Positions 10,937 through 22,600 of a stretch of 64,000 nucleotides of DNA are shown here, piece after piece. The stretch covers positions 512,001-576,000 of the forward strand of contig JAODUP010000316.1 in assembly GCA_025642065.1 (NCBI GenBank), in the 5' to 3' direction. The position numbers and the translations under genes are program-made. Source of the DNA: Paralvinella palmiformis (lineage: Eukaryota > Annelida > Polychaeta > Terebellida > Alvinellidae). A model generated the notes under the pieces. That model searched no databases. It was given only the letters and a program-made list of their open reading frames with translations, and had not been told where the DNA came from. Numbering within the stretch: the stretch's first letter is position 1; every line of letters begins with the position of its first letter.

Positions 10937-11224
10937 TCAAATAGTTTTGAATGGCTTCATGTCTGGAACTCTCAGAAGTGTCGGTGATGTAAGGAGAACG
11001 TTATGTGGAAATTTACGACAATAAGTGTCACCAGACACAACTGTAGCATCTGCGCCTGTGTCTGGACGGACTGAGCATTTGACGTCATCCATACATAGCT
11101 GAACATCAACTCTGTTATTGGCTGATTGGATGTTAGCCACATTCATAGCAACGGAATCCAGAAATGTTTCTTCAGCATGTCGAGTGTTATAAGGTTCTTC
11201 ATGGCGCACACACTCTACCGACAT
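10937..11224 (-). pseudogene. Retropepsin-like aspartic protease fragment
   Basis: It contains CSVRPDTGADATVVS. DTGA is the catalytic aspartate motif, followed by the hydrophobic ATVVS strand. The segment just before it (NRVDVQLCMDD) fits the protease N-terminus. The conserved second half (ILG.d) and the reverse transcriptase that follows in gypsy elements are not seen. Confidence 0.8.
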
Positions 11225-11549
11225 GTTTCTACAAACAGACTGAAAATGTCACTTTAGATGACGATGGTCGCTGTTAGTATTCCTGGCAAGGCACACATAT
11301 CTATTATCTTTTTCACGAACACTCAATTGACAGTTGTTACTGCTATTTCACTTTACTGAGTTGGCACCCTGTGTTACTGGAGGTTAAACTTAAAAGTGAT
11401 TATAATCATGTATATTAGACCTATGATATGCACGACGATAGATTCTACCTCTGTGACTTCAACCACGAGCTGCATGATAGTAACTTGTTGTTGGGTTGCC
11501 TTATAATTTCGCCACATATCTACAGCCTTCGCTAGATCCAAGCATTTCT

Positions 11550-11850
11550 TATTCATCAGTTATGTTGTAAATGGTGGATTTCGAACACCACTACAGATAC
11601 GGTCGTTAATCCACCCATCCGTCATTTTACCGTATTGACATGTTTCCGCCAAATTACTCGGCTCACCGAAGAATTGATCAAATGTCAGATTACCTTGCTT
11701 TTTGTCATTGAACCGACCACATTTGAATGTCACATTTGTTCTAGGTGTACAATATGCCTCGAACTGAGAAGGAATGTCTTTAGTGTTCTCCTTATTTTCT
11801 TCTTCTATCCAGTGAATTCGTGTGGGTTAAGTGGTGGCAGAGCATTGATT
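11550..11850 (-). pseudogene. Gag fragment of the gypsy-type element
   Basis: The minus strand reads a segment with FEAYCTPRTN, FDQFFGEPSNLAETC and MTDGWINDRI. This matches the retrotransposon gag core, which has the pattern FDQF..eLr.La..C.yg..td..ikdri. It runs toward 11374-11556, where LAKAVDMWRNYKATQQQ continues the gag C-terminal part. Frame breaks separate the pieces. Confidence 0.8.
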
Positions 11851-11869
11851 CATTTGTTAAAATGAAGCT

Positions 11870-13420
11870 CAATTTGTTTCTCTTAAAAAGTTAATATAAA
11901 TTGCCAAATAATACATACATGGATATATATATCCAATACTGGTAAACTTAGTGTCAACCAAGTGGTTTATTTTGAAACATGTTTTACTGACACGTTGTTT
12001 GATACAAATGATGAGCTATGTTGTATTTAGATGTTTTAGAATATATAGTAGATAATTCAAATAATTTGGGCATTATATTTTCACTTCTTTAGAAGGCATG
12101 TCATCATATGTATTGGTTGTGACGGGGTGTCCAAAAAGATGTTCATGGGTGATTTATTATGCATAACTGAACACTCAAAGTATGACAAAATGACTACCTA
12201 TTTGTCACTAGCTTAACAGAAGAAGAAAAGATGTGTAAAAATAGCCAATTTGATACAATGTTATGTAAATATGGTGACAAGGTTTGTGCCATTTGGGCAA
12301 ATTCACGGACACATCATATTTATTATTTTGCTTTTGGTTGGAGGATTTTTAAAAGTACAGATTAAACTAAAAACAAGATAAAGATGTAATAATGTTCTTT
12401 AAATACTATTATTGGTAAATAGCATAAGACGATTTTGAATGAGGAAGCGAAACCATATTGGTTGTTAGTAACAAGCAATATGTTACTTTGGTGTCCACTA
12501 TGTTTTTCAATCATCTATATGTGTAATCACAAATCTATTTCTTTTAGTAATAGTAGCATGAAACTGTATAATTATATGTTATTTAAATTATAGACATGAT
12601 AGAACACGCATTAACCTACCCTTTCTTGCATTTAATAATATATTTAGAATTAAATGGTTTCTAAATAATATCATGATTATGATTAAATTGGCTACATATT
12701 TACGTACATGTATGTGTGGATCATTTATAGAGTAGTAAACATTCAAAAGTTCCATTCTTTGGTCTTCATTCATGTGTCTCTCTTTGATATGCCACAAATA
12801 TTATGTAATTTGACAGCCGATAAGTGATGTCATTCACATCGTCCAATAGTGTTAACTGTGTTTCCCAAGTCGCTGTGAGCAACCTTTGCAGACTAAAGTA
12901 CATCGCTGCTAAATGCGAGAAGTTGCAAAAATGTATATGATTATGCATCATCAATAAATATTGCGTCGCCGAAATAGCAACGAGAATGCCATTTTAGCAT
13001 ATTTGCAGCGAGGCGGTGTAGAAAAATAGAGAGGTGGGAAAACCTGTGATACATAAAAAAAACTTTAAACTAGTGTAACAGACCAACGGAGACTATTTCT
13101 AACTGTCCCACACTACATTTTTGATGGCAGCGGAGGACAAAATGGAATAACACTTACAGACTCTTGTTTTCCATGTCACTCAGCATAGACAGCTCGGCGT
13201 CTCATTTCTTTTTCGGTTGTTTTTTTTTTGGGGAGGGGGGTAACAATTGACAGATTTACCCTATATTTCATTTTACTTTCACGCCATGATGCGCTTATCT
13301 GATTAAACCGTCCTCTTGTACATGCTTTCAGCGTTTTCTTGCTAGTAACTGCATTTGAATTGCCTAACTGGGATTCTTCATTCCCTGAATTCTCTTTGTC
13401 GCTATTTTGCCTTGATCTTT
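11870..13420. other. AT-rich stretch without a recognised gene
   Basis: No recognised protein on either strand. A short T-run followed by GGGGAGGGGGG sits at 13219-13242. Open frames here are short and have no splice support or family resemblance. Confidence 0.35.
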
Positions 13421-13423
13421 TGT

Positions 13424-13629
13424 CACTCTTTCTGTTCAGCAGTCAGTAGTAAGTTCCATAGCTTGCATTTGGACTTGTTGATCTGCAGATAATCATTGTA
13501 CAGCTCCTGGTTTTTCTTGATACCTCTTTGACCATTCAACAGTGCTCGTGTCACTTGCTTTTGTCTTGAGAGTTGTAAATGAAGATTGGGGTCAACTTTC
13601 AGCATCTTCAATGGATGATGATTCTCCTA
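13424..13629 (-). other. Possible coding exon of an unrecognised gene or element
   Basis: The minus strand has an acceptor-like ttttgtag at about 13630, then an open frame with charged, helix-favouring residues (LQLSRQKQVTRALL, NQELYNDYLQINKSKC) and a stop at 13423-13425. I do not recognise the family. The composition is more protein-like than that of neighbouring open frames, but no partner exon was found. Confidence 0.25.
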
Positions 13630-14109
13630 CAAAATATAATTAAATAGTGTAAGGATCTCCCTCCCGTTTGATTGGACTCTCAAATAATTGTGTTACATGT
13701 TTTCATGACATTAACATTAATTGTTTTAAAGGTATACTTAAATTGTGGATACAGGGGAAAATAAATAATCTTGAATTAGGGATTGGTATGTTTTCATAGC
13801 AGGAACAGCTGTTTTGAAATGATAGGCTTTTATAGTGGGAACAGAAATTGTTTTCATGTGGGTGCAATGCGAAATCCTCAAAATGTTAACCCCAAAAAAT
13901 ATACGTGGGTCTTCTGCAAACCATAGATCCAAGCATGATTAGGCCTAAGTGTGGTGAGACAGTTTATTCAGTTATTATTCATATATATGTATTCATATAT
14001 ATCCACTCTATCACCTGCACTCTCATATAACTTCCACCCAAATGCATCCCAAATTGTACTTAGGCAACCGTTGACACCTAAGCAGCACTTATAGACTCAT
14101 TCAATATAC

Positions 14110-14290
14110 CCTCAACGCACTCAAATGACCAGACTGAAATCGTATGGAGATGTTGTTTTTAGTATAGCTGTACTGAATCCACGGAATCACCTCCCAGAAC
14201 ACATAGGACGTTTTATGACCACAGGAAGTTTCAAATCCAAATTGAAAACCTATCTAATTGATATTGCTTTTGCTGACAAAATGTTGATTA
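14110..14290 (+). pseudogene. LINE reverse transcriptase C-terminal tail fragment
   Basis: It reads LKSYGDVVFSIAVLNPRNHL, then SFKSKLKTYL. This is the typical end of CR1/Rex1/Jockey-like ORF2 proteins (SYG.raFs.aap.lWN.LP...sFK..LKt.L). The Trp of the usual LWN is replaced (PRN). It is a short 3' fragment with nothing of the element upstream. Confidence 0.75.
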
Positions 14291-14389
14291 TTATGTTCTA
14301 TATATATTAAGCTATGTATTCCGAATTAGAATGGCATAAGTAGCTTTATTAAGTATCCATATTCACTGCCATTGCACTCGGTAACTTCT

Positions 14390-16205
14390 AACACCCTTCC
14401 TGCAGATGGCTCATGGACCATTTCCGGTCCATCTCAATATCACCACTGCTCTTCCCTGAACTCATCACATTTGTTTTGCTGATGTTAATCTAAAACCCTT
14501 TTGTCTCCATATACTACTTTATTCTTAATACATTCTCCTTCAACTTTCCCATGCTCTCACCCACCCAAATCAAATTGTCAATATACAATAGCTCCCGTGG
14601 GAATTCTTCCATAACATCTATGAATAGTAATGGAACCATCACCGATCGCAAATATATCCTGACCTTCCTCATTAACACTTACTTTGTCATCACTTCATTC
14701 CTCGTTTTCTCATATGTTGTTATTACGCCTTTCACCAGCCATTCTTCAACCTCCCTCAATGCCCATCAGATCACTTCTCAGCAGTCCAATGAATGCCTTC
14801 CCGGGTCTGCAAATACATAAAACAGTACCTTCTTTTTTTGCCACAAACCTCTCTTGGACGTTTTTGCATTACGAATATTACACCAGTTGACTCTTTCCTC
14901 GCTCAAGGCCAAATTGCCCTGAAAGGCCAAATTGCATTCCATCAATACTCACTTTTCTCTCTAACATCTGTTCAAATACTTCATCCCAGGTTCTAACAAC
15001 TTTATCAATCGAAACAATCTACACTCCAGTGGATGACCTTTCTCCTAGTATATCAGTATGAGAGTAATTAACTCCCATTCTCTCAATACCTTTCCTTCAT
15101 ATATCGCCATGTCACAGATCTTCATTGTCTTCTTCAATCAAGCCTGACTAGCTGGATGGCAGATTTAACACACAAACCGAGTTTTTCCAGCTGCCTTCCC
15201 ATTTTTCATATGTATGATTGCTATCTCCACCTCCAGCACTGTGATACTCATTCCTGGGCCTTAAACTATCCCACCATCTACACTTCTATCCCATACATTT
15301 TCGACGTTGTTCAGATGTCCATATACTCCTACCGTCTTTTCCTGAACATCTCTGGCTTTACAACTATGATTCTACTCTCATCCGTGAAACAGTCCGTTCT
15401 TACTTCATCCTGCTTTTCCTATGTGAACTATCTTGCTTTATCGAACACATATCTACATTCTCTTCCCTCATTCTGTATTAAGATTTTCCCCAAAAGTCTT
15501 TCCCTCCAGTTGTTGCGTATGATAACTGCTTTCTTTCCAACCTTCTTTGTCATCTCATATTCTGCCAATGCACCTTCATCCTGGTAGTACCCTTTGCATG
15601 GCACTAGATTAGTCTCTTCATTCAACCACCACATCTGTTGATCCCTTGACTGGCCCTTTGTCCAGCCACATACACATACCCATCACTAGCTGCCTTCAAG
15701 AACCCTTCCTTTGCTCTATCTCATATCTTGTTTACATCATCACACTTCTCATCTGCTTCCAATACCAATATACCAACACCTATAGACTATTTGAACTCTA
15801 TTTATACAGTTTGTCCTTTGAACCTCCATATTCGTCTTCACTATTGGTATTTCTCAGTCATTATCAGATGGTCCTGAGACACTTCCTCTTCTGTAATAAT
15901 TGCCTTCGCATTCCAAATATATTTTCTATCACGTTACAATCATCAGATAATCAAAGTAGTACTCAATCCACCTGATGAGTATGTAACATATTGTTTTTAT
16001 CCTTCATGAACTGTGTTTGTCTTCAGTGCATCTCGAACCTCCAAATTCATTTCACCCTTTTTTTTTCTGGTTCCAAAGCCAAGCCTACACTCCCTCAAAC
16101 CAATCACCCTCTTGTCAAAGATTCCCATTAATGTCACCACCAAGAGCCCACGTGCCCTGGAAAACAACCAATTACTTTTCACGTCCTGGATAGGTCCTTG
16201 AAGTT
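14390..16205 (-). pseudogene. Decayed endonuclease/reverse-transcriptase LINE
   Basis: The minus strand carries LINE ORF2 pieces in correct order but several frames. An endonuclease segment near 16180-15950 has LMGIFDKRVIG and LGFGTRKKKGE (the usual GFG.rn.eGe), then a YSSGG-like piece. A linker at 15634-15428 reads MWWLNEETN and EYEMTKKVGKKAV. Reverse-transcriptase pieces follow to about 14480, including FADPGKAF, WALREVEEWLVK and the catalytic box LLYIDN in place of YADD. The family resembles RTE-like LINEs whose endonuclease is often misnamed craniofacial development protein 2. Many stops, and the active-site box is damaged. Confidence 0.8.
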
Positions 16206-16417
16206 GACATAATCAAGAAAATATCCAATTAAAAATATTGCCTATGACAAAATCCACTTAGAAAAAAGTACCAGTGCATAGTCTTGATATCCCGTGTTAG
16301 TTAAAATTTTAATAAATGTGCGTGAAACAGATAGCTAGAAGGGATTAGGAGGAGGTTGTACAATAGAAATGTCAATAATTCATCATACATCGAATATATA
16401 TGATATGCCTTTTCGCA

Positions 16418-16711
16418 CTATCTTGATTTATTACATTTAAATATAATATACCTTGTCCCGGAAAATGGTAAATTTGTCCTGGAAATGTCCAGAAGAAGTC
16501 CTGGAAAACAATATTTCCTTGGCTGTAGGAACCATGATTTATTTTTTATATGAACACTTATTATAAGGTCAAACCTGCCCTTAGTTGCTAATAGGCCATT
16601 TGGAAATATAGTAACAACTCCATCTCTTCGTTGAAACAATTTCTCTCTATGTAGATACAGGTGAGTGTTCAGATTAGGTCTAAAACTGTTTTTTGAATGA
16701 CAACGTCCCAT
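16418..16711. other. Unrecognised open frame containing tandem CCTGGAAA words
   Basis: At 16450-16510 the words GTCCCGGAAAATG, GTCCTGGAAATGTCC and GTCCTGGAAAAC recur, which looks like repeat-derived DNA. The open frame on the minus strand shows no recognisable domain, and I do not call it a gene. Confidence 0.25.
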
Positions 16712-16816
16712 TTATTCTTGTAGTTTATTCTATAATGTGGGTGCTGTGTAATAGAATGATCAATGACAAAATATTATAAAGCTAGCATGCGATATCTGTA
16801 ATTAGTTTGACTATTC

Positions 16817-16818
<2 letters not shown>

Positions 16819-16857
<39 letters not shown>
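16819..16857. repeat. (AT)n microsatellite
   Basis: About 38 bases of uninterrupted AT dinucleotides. Confidence 0.97.
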
Positions 16858-16861
<4 letters not shown>

Positions 16862-17008
16862 GGTGGCTCTTGTTGATGTATGTCTTTATAAGTAAGGAAA
16901 TATATCGTAAAATCTTCTACAGGAGTAACTTTTTCATATTGGTCTATCTTTGACAAAAGTCACGCCACTGAAGCTATAACATTTTATGTGATTTGCTCTT
17001 TGTTACAG

Positions 17009-17069
17009 ATGGCTTCCAGGGACAACAATGTTAAATTTCTGTTGATGAAATGCCTCAGTTGTGAAGAGG
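17009..17069 (+). CDS. Candidate first coding exon upstream of the IFI27-like gene
   Basis: A good acceptor (tgttacag) is followed directly by ATG, and the exon (MASRDNNVKFLLMKCLSCEE) ends at a consensus donor gtatgt. Direct splicing to 19137 is out of phase and runs into a stop, so an unseen intermediate exon would be needed if both belong to one gene. It may also belong to something else. Confidence 0.3.
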
Positions 17070-17075
17070 GTATGT

Positions 17076-19136
17076 TGATGTTTTATTTGACTTTCGTGTA
17101 GGTTAAACATTGTTGAAATATGTTTTTCTAACCGTTTTAAATAAATATTCTCTGCCGTTTATTATATAAATATAGCAGACACTAATTACATGTATATCAA
17201 TGATTTGTAATAACATGCACACACACACACACGCGCACTCAGAGAGAGAGAGAGAGAGATCATCTAGATACTACATGGTTCAGTTCATTGTCCTTTGAGT
17301 TTCTCTAAATACACTGACTTTGGGGATCATTGCTCAGTAATATATTAGTACTGAAACCTGTATGTTAATAATATATAATAAGCACCCTATATAACCTGTA
17401 AGAAGGTTACCCTAAGGCGCTGATGACACAGTATCACATATATAGCATTGAATCCTGGCAATGAGTTAAAATTCTCTTCTTTCTTCAAACTTTTATAAGA
17501 TGGCATTGCTAATATTGTTTAAAATATGATCACAGCTTCCCAATTATTCAGTATGCATTAATGATACATCATCTGAATACCTGTGTGAACTCATCCATTA
17601 TAAAGTATCAGAACTCATCCATTAGAAATTAGTTCTGAAAATGCAGGTTATCCACTAATAGAATATTGCAGGGACCTATCTCCCGCCTCAAGTCGTAAGA
17701 CCAATATATGTTGAATGTGGCAGCCCATATTTTGTGCAATAATATGCCTGAGATTTGAAATGAGTCGTCTCCCAAAAATATTAAACATGCTACAGAACAC
17801 ACACCTGTCCAGTGCTGCTTTCAGCTGTGAATAATTCCCAGATGAAATTTTGCAAGCATCTTTTATTTCTTGGTACATCAATTTACAGTGCCGTTGACTA
17901 ACTTCTGATAGTAAGGGCTCTTTATTAAACTTACATTATTATTGTTGTTGTTATTATTATTACAGATAATTATATATTCTTTGCTCTAAGGATTTGTAAA
18001 TCGTTTGATGCATCGATCTATATAGCCATTGTGAATAGCAACTACCGATTTGTTATTAGTTCGATCCATTTGTCCTTATCATTTGGGGCAATCTCTGTAG
18101 AAAATTGCCTTGATATTTGCCAATTAAATATTAGTGGATGTACTCCATCTTGCCAACTACATATTAATCTAGTATTACGCTCTGCCTGCTGATTTATTCC
18201 AAATAAGTTTTAACTTTTGATCTTTGGTATATTTTTATGCGATTGTTTTTAGCTATATGTAGTAAATCATATATTGGTATACTTACTGGCTATCAATATC
18301 CTACATTAAAAAGTGATTTCACAAACAGTTTTGTAATGGTCTAATTTATTAGTGACCAAAGCATCATTATGGACAGATGTTATCAATAATTTAATAATCG
18401 CTTTAAGTTACGTTTCACGACAATAATGACACAGCATTTGCTTATGACTAATTTTAGTTATACTATTACTAAACTGTTTGTGATGTAACCAGCATGTCAC
18501 GTAATCTGGAAGCATGCCTTGCGGCTATGCTTTTTGGTGGGCTGTACTTTTGGTGTTACTTTTCAAATTAAACTGGTCGCCATTCCCGACTTTCATTGAT
18601 TTGGCACAATATTTCCATCGCGCCAATTGCCAAACGGCACATCCACTCCTTGTATTCGACAATTTCGAGCTATTCCTCCCTTAATTTGCACTTTCCCTTT
18701 TGTTGGTGCCATAATTTATTACGTAACTCTGTAAAGTTTACTGAACTCGTGTTTCAGGAAAAATGGCCGATGAGGCATAACATTGCAACCGCGCGATCTT
18801 TTCCTCACTACGTTTATCCCTCCGCGTGAACGATTCAAATTAAAATCAATTTCCCGCTACTTGGACTATCACGTAGATTATCTAGTCACCGCTCCACCTA
18901 GCGGATATTTAAAAATATCCAATAGTTTTCTGAATACAACCGAAAAGAAAAGGAAATTACTTCGGAAAATTATATAATAACATTCGGTATATAAATGGAC
19001 GCATAGGTTTATTATTAGAATTCAGGAACAACTACAAATACACAAATATATAACAAATGTATGATGCTAAACATTTATGACACAAATGTATAATATTTTC
19101 TACATATCGTTAATTAATTGTTCCTTTATTTGTTAG
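17076..19136. other. Presumed intron or intergenic DNA before the IFI27-like exon
   Basis: No exon could be supported here. The block at 18490-18960 is less AT-rich and contains several CpG words; on the minus strand it shows short unrelated open frames only. A promoter on the minus strand is conceivable but unproven. Confidence 0.3.
17220..17260. repeat. Compound (AC)n/(AG)n microsatellite
   Basis: A short run of ACACAC with CGCG interruptions is followed by eight or more AG units. Confidence 0.9.
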
Positions 19137-19434
19137 GTACTTGTTTTGTTTTGTGGGCGGTGCTCTGGGTGCCATAGCTGCACCCGTTGCAGTACCAGCT
19201 GCCCTAGGTGCAATAGGGTTCACAGCTGGAGGAATTACAGCAGGATCCATGGCGGCATCGGCGATGTCAGCAGCTGCAGCAGCAAATGGAGGTGCAATCA
19301 CAGCAGGTTCAGCTGTGGCTGTAGCACAGTCAGTTGGAGCTGCTGGACTGGGATTTGTTGGAAAAAGTGTTGGAGCTGCAGTTGGGGCTTATATCGGGAA
19401 TAGTGCTTGCACCGAGAATTGTAACAATAAATAA
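19137..19434 (+). CDS. IFI27/ISG12-like (Ifi-6-16 domain) protein, terminal exon
   Basis: Acceptor ttgttag at 19136, then an open frame to TAA at 19432-19434. The product is a Gly/Ala-rich hydrophobic protein: FVGGALGAIAAPVAVPAAL, IGFTAGGITAGSMAASAMS, ANGGAITAGSAVAVAQSVGA, then LGFVGKSVGAAVGAYIG. The GFT..GI.AGS.AA.mMS.aA.ANGG pattern is diagnostic of the Ifi-6-16 (FAM14) family. Vertebrate members are interferon-induced membrane proteins of mitochondria or nuclear envelope linked to apoptosis and antiviral defence. Invertebrate members exist but are poorly characterised. About 97 residues lie in this exon. The initiator and any N-terminal signal must come from an upstream exon, possibly 17009-17069 plus another. 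AATAAA overlaps the stop at 19426-19431. Confidence 0.9.
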
Positions 19435-20570
19435 TTATAGCACTCTACACACACACACAAATATTGTTAATGCCTATTTCATATTAATTAGGCAAGGAAA
19501 ATGTAAAGGGATTATTATAGGATCCATTAAAACATCTAGAAAATATGATTCATTCCAACGATGACAAAAAATAATTTGATGGCATTTGTACTTGTGATTA
19601 CAAGATTCATGAAGGTCGCCACAAAAATAATGTATTTAGTGTATGTACATTTTAACCTAACAACTCCTAATGGCCGTTTTAACTGGCTCTTTTTATTGTA
19701 ATAAGACCTTTACTTCAGCTGATAATTCTACATTTTAGTGGTAAAAACATTATATTGTAACTATTTTAATTAACTGAACTTCGATTCAATTTCATCAGCA
19801 GTTATATTTTGATGCCAATAATACTTGTATCAGTGAAATAATAAATGATGCCCTAACAAAACGTTCTATAGTATATTTTTGTTTTAATTGGTGTCTGATG
19901 ATAGCCCCAAGAGGACATTCTAATGCAAATATTCATGAATCAAGTCCTATAAAATAGTTCTCGGCTTGACAGCTATTGAAGTATTATAGATATTTAAAGT
20001 AAGGATTCATGTACTAATATTCAAATATTTGCATGCAGCAAATATTTATTTTTCTCATCAAGCAGAATACATCTATCTGGGTAGACAATACATTCACAGT
20101 TATCACACAAAAATAGAGGAACGAATATTAACTCAAAAAGGTAAAGTATATATTACCCACAAATATACAATAGATTGGATTTTGATATTTAATACAAATC
20201 CATGAAAAAGGCATACGCTGGTCGCCTCCTAACAGTATGCAAAATATTACATGGTGTATAGCATTTCATAATTTATCACTTAGATAGATTCTAAGCAATA
20301 CCAAATATATTACAACTACTTATGTAAAACAGATAAACATACTCAGTAATATGACTAGAAGTTTGGCAATAATTCTGCAAAATTGCATAATCCATTTAAT
20401 GGGGATACTCTGTATATATTTTAATAAATTGCCAGTGCTTAGAACAGAAACATCTACATGTAGTCATTGAAACAGTTTCCTATTTGGTAAAATACTTCAT
20501 CCTTGACAAAGTAAAACAAAATTATATTGTGAAGTTATAATATGTTTTATTATCATCTTTGTATACATGT
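19435..20570. other. 3' flank of the IFI27-like gene, no gene seen
   Basis: AT-rich DNA with no recognised coding exon or repeat. The first part is probably 3' UTR. AATAATAAATGATG at about 19840 is one possible polyadenylation region. Confidence 0.35.
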
Positions 20571-20770
20571 ATGGATGGATGAATGTTGTTTAACGACACA
20601 TCGGCACAATTTATGTCATTCAGTGTTATAGAACGTTTGGAAATAAAACCGTATTGAAGGTTATATATAAAAGGTTAATAAGCCGGATTTCTGGCATCGA
20701 TAAAAGCTATTTATAAGCTAAAATGTAAATTGTTAAATGTAAAGGATAAATATGTAAACAATGCGTTGGT
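20571..20770 (+). repeat. Dispersed repeat D (TTTAACGACAC family), long form
   Basis: It starts ATGGATGGATGAATGTTG, has TTTAACGACACATCGGCAC, and continues into the 3' module (GCCGGATTTCTGGCAT, AAATGTAAATTGTTAA). It is one of seven copies in the window, all on the plus strand. Confidence 0.9.
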
Positions 20771-21314
20771 GTATAGATGTATAAGGTTGTTACATCTTTG
20801 TATGCAACTCAATAATATTAAATATTCATGAGTTATTTAACTAATATAATTTATAACATATTAAAATACAACGTAAACGAATCATATGCATCTGAAATTT
20901 CAAAACGAGTGATACAAAAAGTTAATTAAGTGCGTACGAAATATCTTAATAAATTTAAATAGGTGAACACAATATTCAAAAACGTTGAATCTTGATATGA
21001 ATGCTCTGGATCAATTGTATACATTTGGACATGACAGTAGAATGGACTTAATTATAAAACGCCTCTTCAAGCTCATCACTGTTTCTCGGAGATATTTATT
21101 TCAATTGATTTCAACATAAATCCACAGATTCAGTGGATCTCGGTTGTATGAAGGCTATTTTTAACCTGGATGTTCTATTACTCCTTCCACTTTGTCAAGA
21201 TTTTGGGATTTGCGACACCGGCCATTATCATCCTGTTAAACATAATGTTCACCATAACCAAGCAGATGGGCAAATAGCATGAGAAAAACACATTGGATGT
21301 CCATGTAAACAGTG

Positions 21315-21410
21315 ATGGATGGATGAATGTTGTTTAACGACACATCGGCACAATTTAGGCCATTCAGTGTCCTAGAACGTTTGGAAATAAAACCGTTTTA
21401 ACGAATCTTT
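21315..21410 (+). repeat. Dispersed repeat D, short form with 12-bp target-site duplication
   Basis: Only the 5' module is present (96 bp, ending CGAATCTTT). It is flanked by a perfect ATGTAAACAGTG duplication (21303-21314 and 21411-21422), which fixes the boundaries of the short form. Confidence 0.92.
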
Positions 21411-21867
21411 ATGTAAACAGTGACCATTCTGCTGACACTAATAACAGCCAACAGCATGACGTTACCACTGTAAGATTAACTGTTGGAACTACCACTACCA
21501 GTTCTGTGTTTCTTCTCTATGCACACGGCTCATCATCATTCAGGGTTTGTTTTTTCGACGGTCACAAACCTATTTTCGAAGTGACAGTATCGAAAACCTG
21601 TCAAAAACACAATCATGACTTCAAAACTGTCTACACTGTTAAAAACCTTTTCGAAAATTATGTTTTTAGATGTGCTAATAAAGATAAGATAGGATTCACT
21701 GAGGTGAATCACTGATTGACACACAATGCAACAAAACCTTGAAAGCAACATTTCAACAAACAAGATGTAATTTGTTATTTCAGTTAGCAATGCTGAGTTT
21801 TGATGTAAAAGAAATAACAATAATTGAAAAGATACAGAAGGAAATAACCATTTATTGTTTATTGTCC

Positions 21868-22600
21868 AAACCTGGGTCAAATACATTTCAAATGTATCTA
21901 GATAAGTTATAGTTAGTTTGAAATGCACTTAGATATAGCGAAGTATCTAGATACATAATTTATGAATATAGCTAGATGTGTTATAGTTACATTCCAAATG
22001 TACCTAGATACATTTTACAATTGGTCAAATATAGTCAGAGTGAAAGTGTATCTGATATAATAAATTTGTTCAACCAATGATACGTTGAAAACTGGTTATA
22101 CTGATAATGACCTAAAATTCTGGTTTTATACATGATTTGTGCAGAACATTTTAAACAAACACTAATTGTATTTCTATGGGATATTAGTGTCATTACATCA
22201 TTTGCCCAAATGGCTTCAATATAGCTTTAATGATTAGCATAAGTTATTCATATTGATCATATTTCCCAGTTCACGATTGCAATTTAAAACATGAAAGATA
22301 CAATCAAAAATAAGACAATTACCATAGCAATCCTAATGATATGTATTAAAGGCCACTCAATTAGTTGTCAGGGTGTACGTAAACAAATTATATAGTATTA
22401 ATGAGAAACTTTATTTGTATCAAAATATGCAATTACATCTATGAGTAGATAAAATAATCATGTATCTAAAATATATCTGAAATTCAGGTACTTTTGCAAT
22501 GTATCTAGACAAGTTATAGTTACATTTGAAAAATTGACAAATGTATCTAGACACGTGTCAGTTACATTAAAAAACAAATTGTAACTGCCCCAGGTCTGAT
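21868..22600. mobile_element. Candidate foldback element with TATCTAGATA subrepeats
   Basis: The left end reads ACCTGGGTCAAATAC. The right end, reverse complemented, reads ACCTGGGGCAGTTAC. The interior carries at least five copies of words like ATGTATCTAGATAAGTTATAG and GTTACATTTGAAA, most near the two ends. No coding capacity. Confidence 0.5.

Larger units (their letters stand above)
10181..11850 (-). mobile_element. Ty3/gypsy-type retrotransposon remnant, gag-protease-integrase, reverse transcriptase missing
   Basis: On the minus strand, in element order, I see a gag core (about 11850-11550), an aspartic protease (11224-10937) and an integrase (about 10770-10181). The reverse transcriptase and RNase H that should lie between protease and integrase are absent, so an internal deletion near 10770-10930 is inferred. 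The reading frame is broken by stops and frameshifts throughout. Neither LTR could be delimited. The protein order fits a Ty3/gypsy layout rather than Ty1/copia. Confidence 0.85.

Noticed and set aside
19146..19403. Cys/Ser-rich open frame on the plus strand
   Set aside because: It is the +2 shadow of the IFI27-like exon; the other frame has the family pattern and a plausible acceptor.
17009..19434. Direct splice of the ATG exon 17009-17069 to the IFI27-like exon
   Set aside because: The joined frame hits a stop after 14 codons; the phases do not match.
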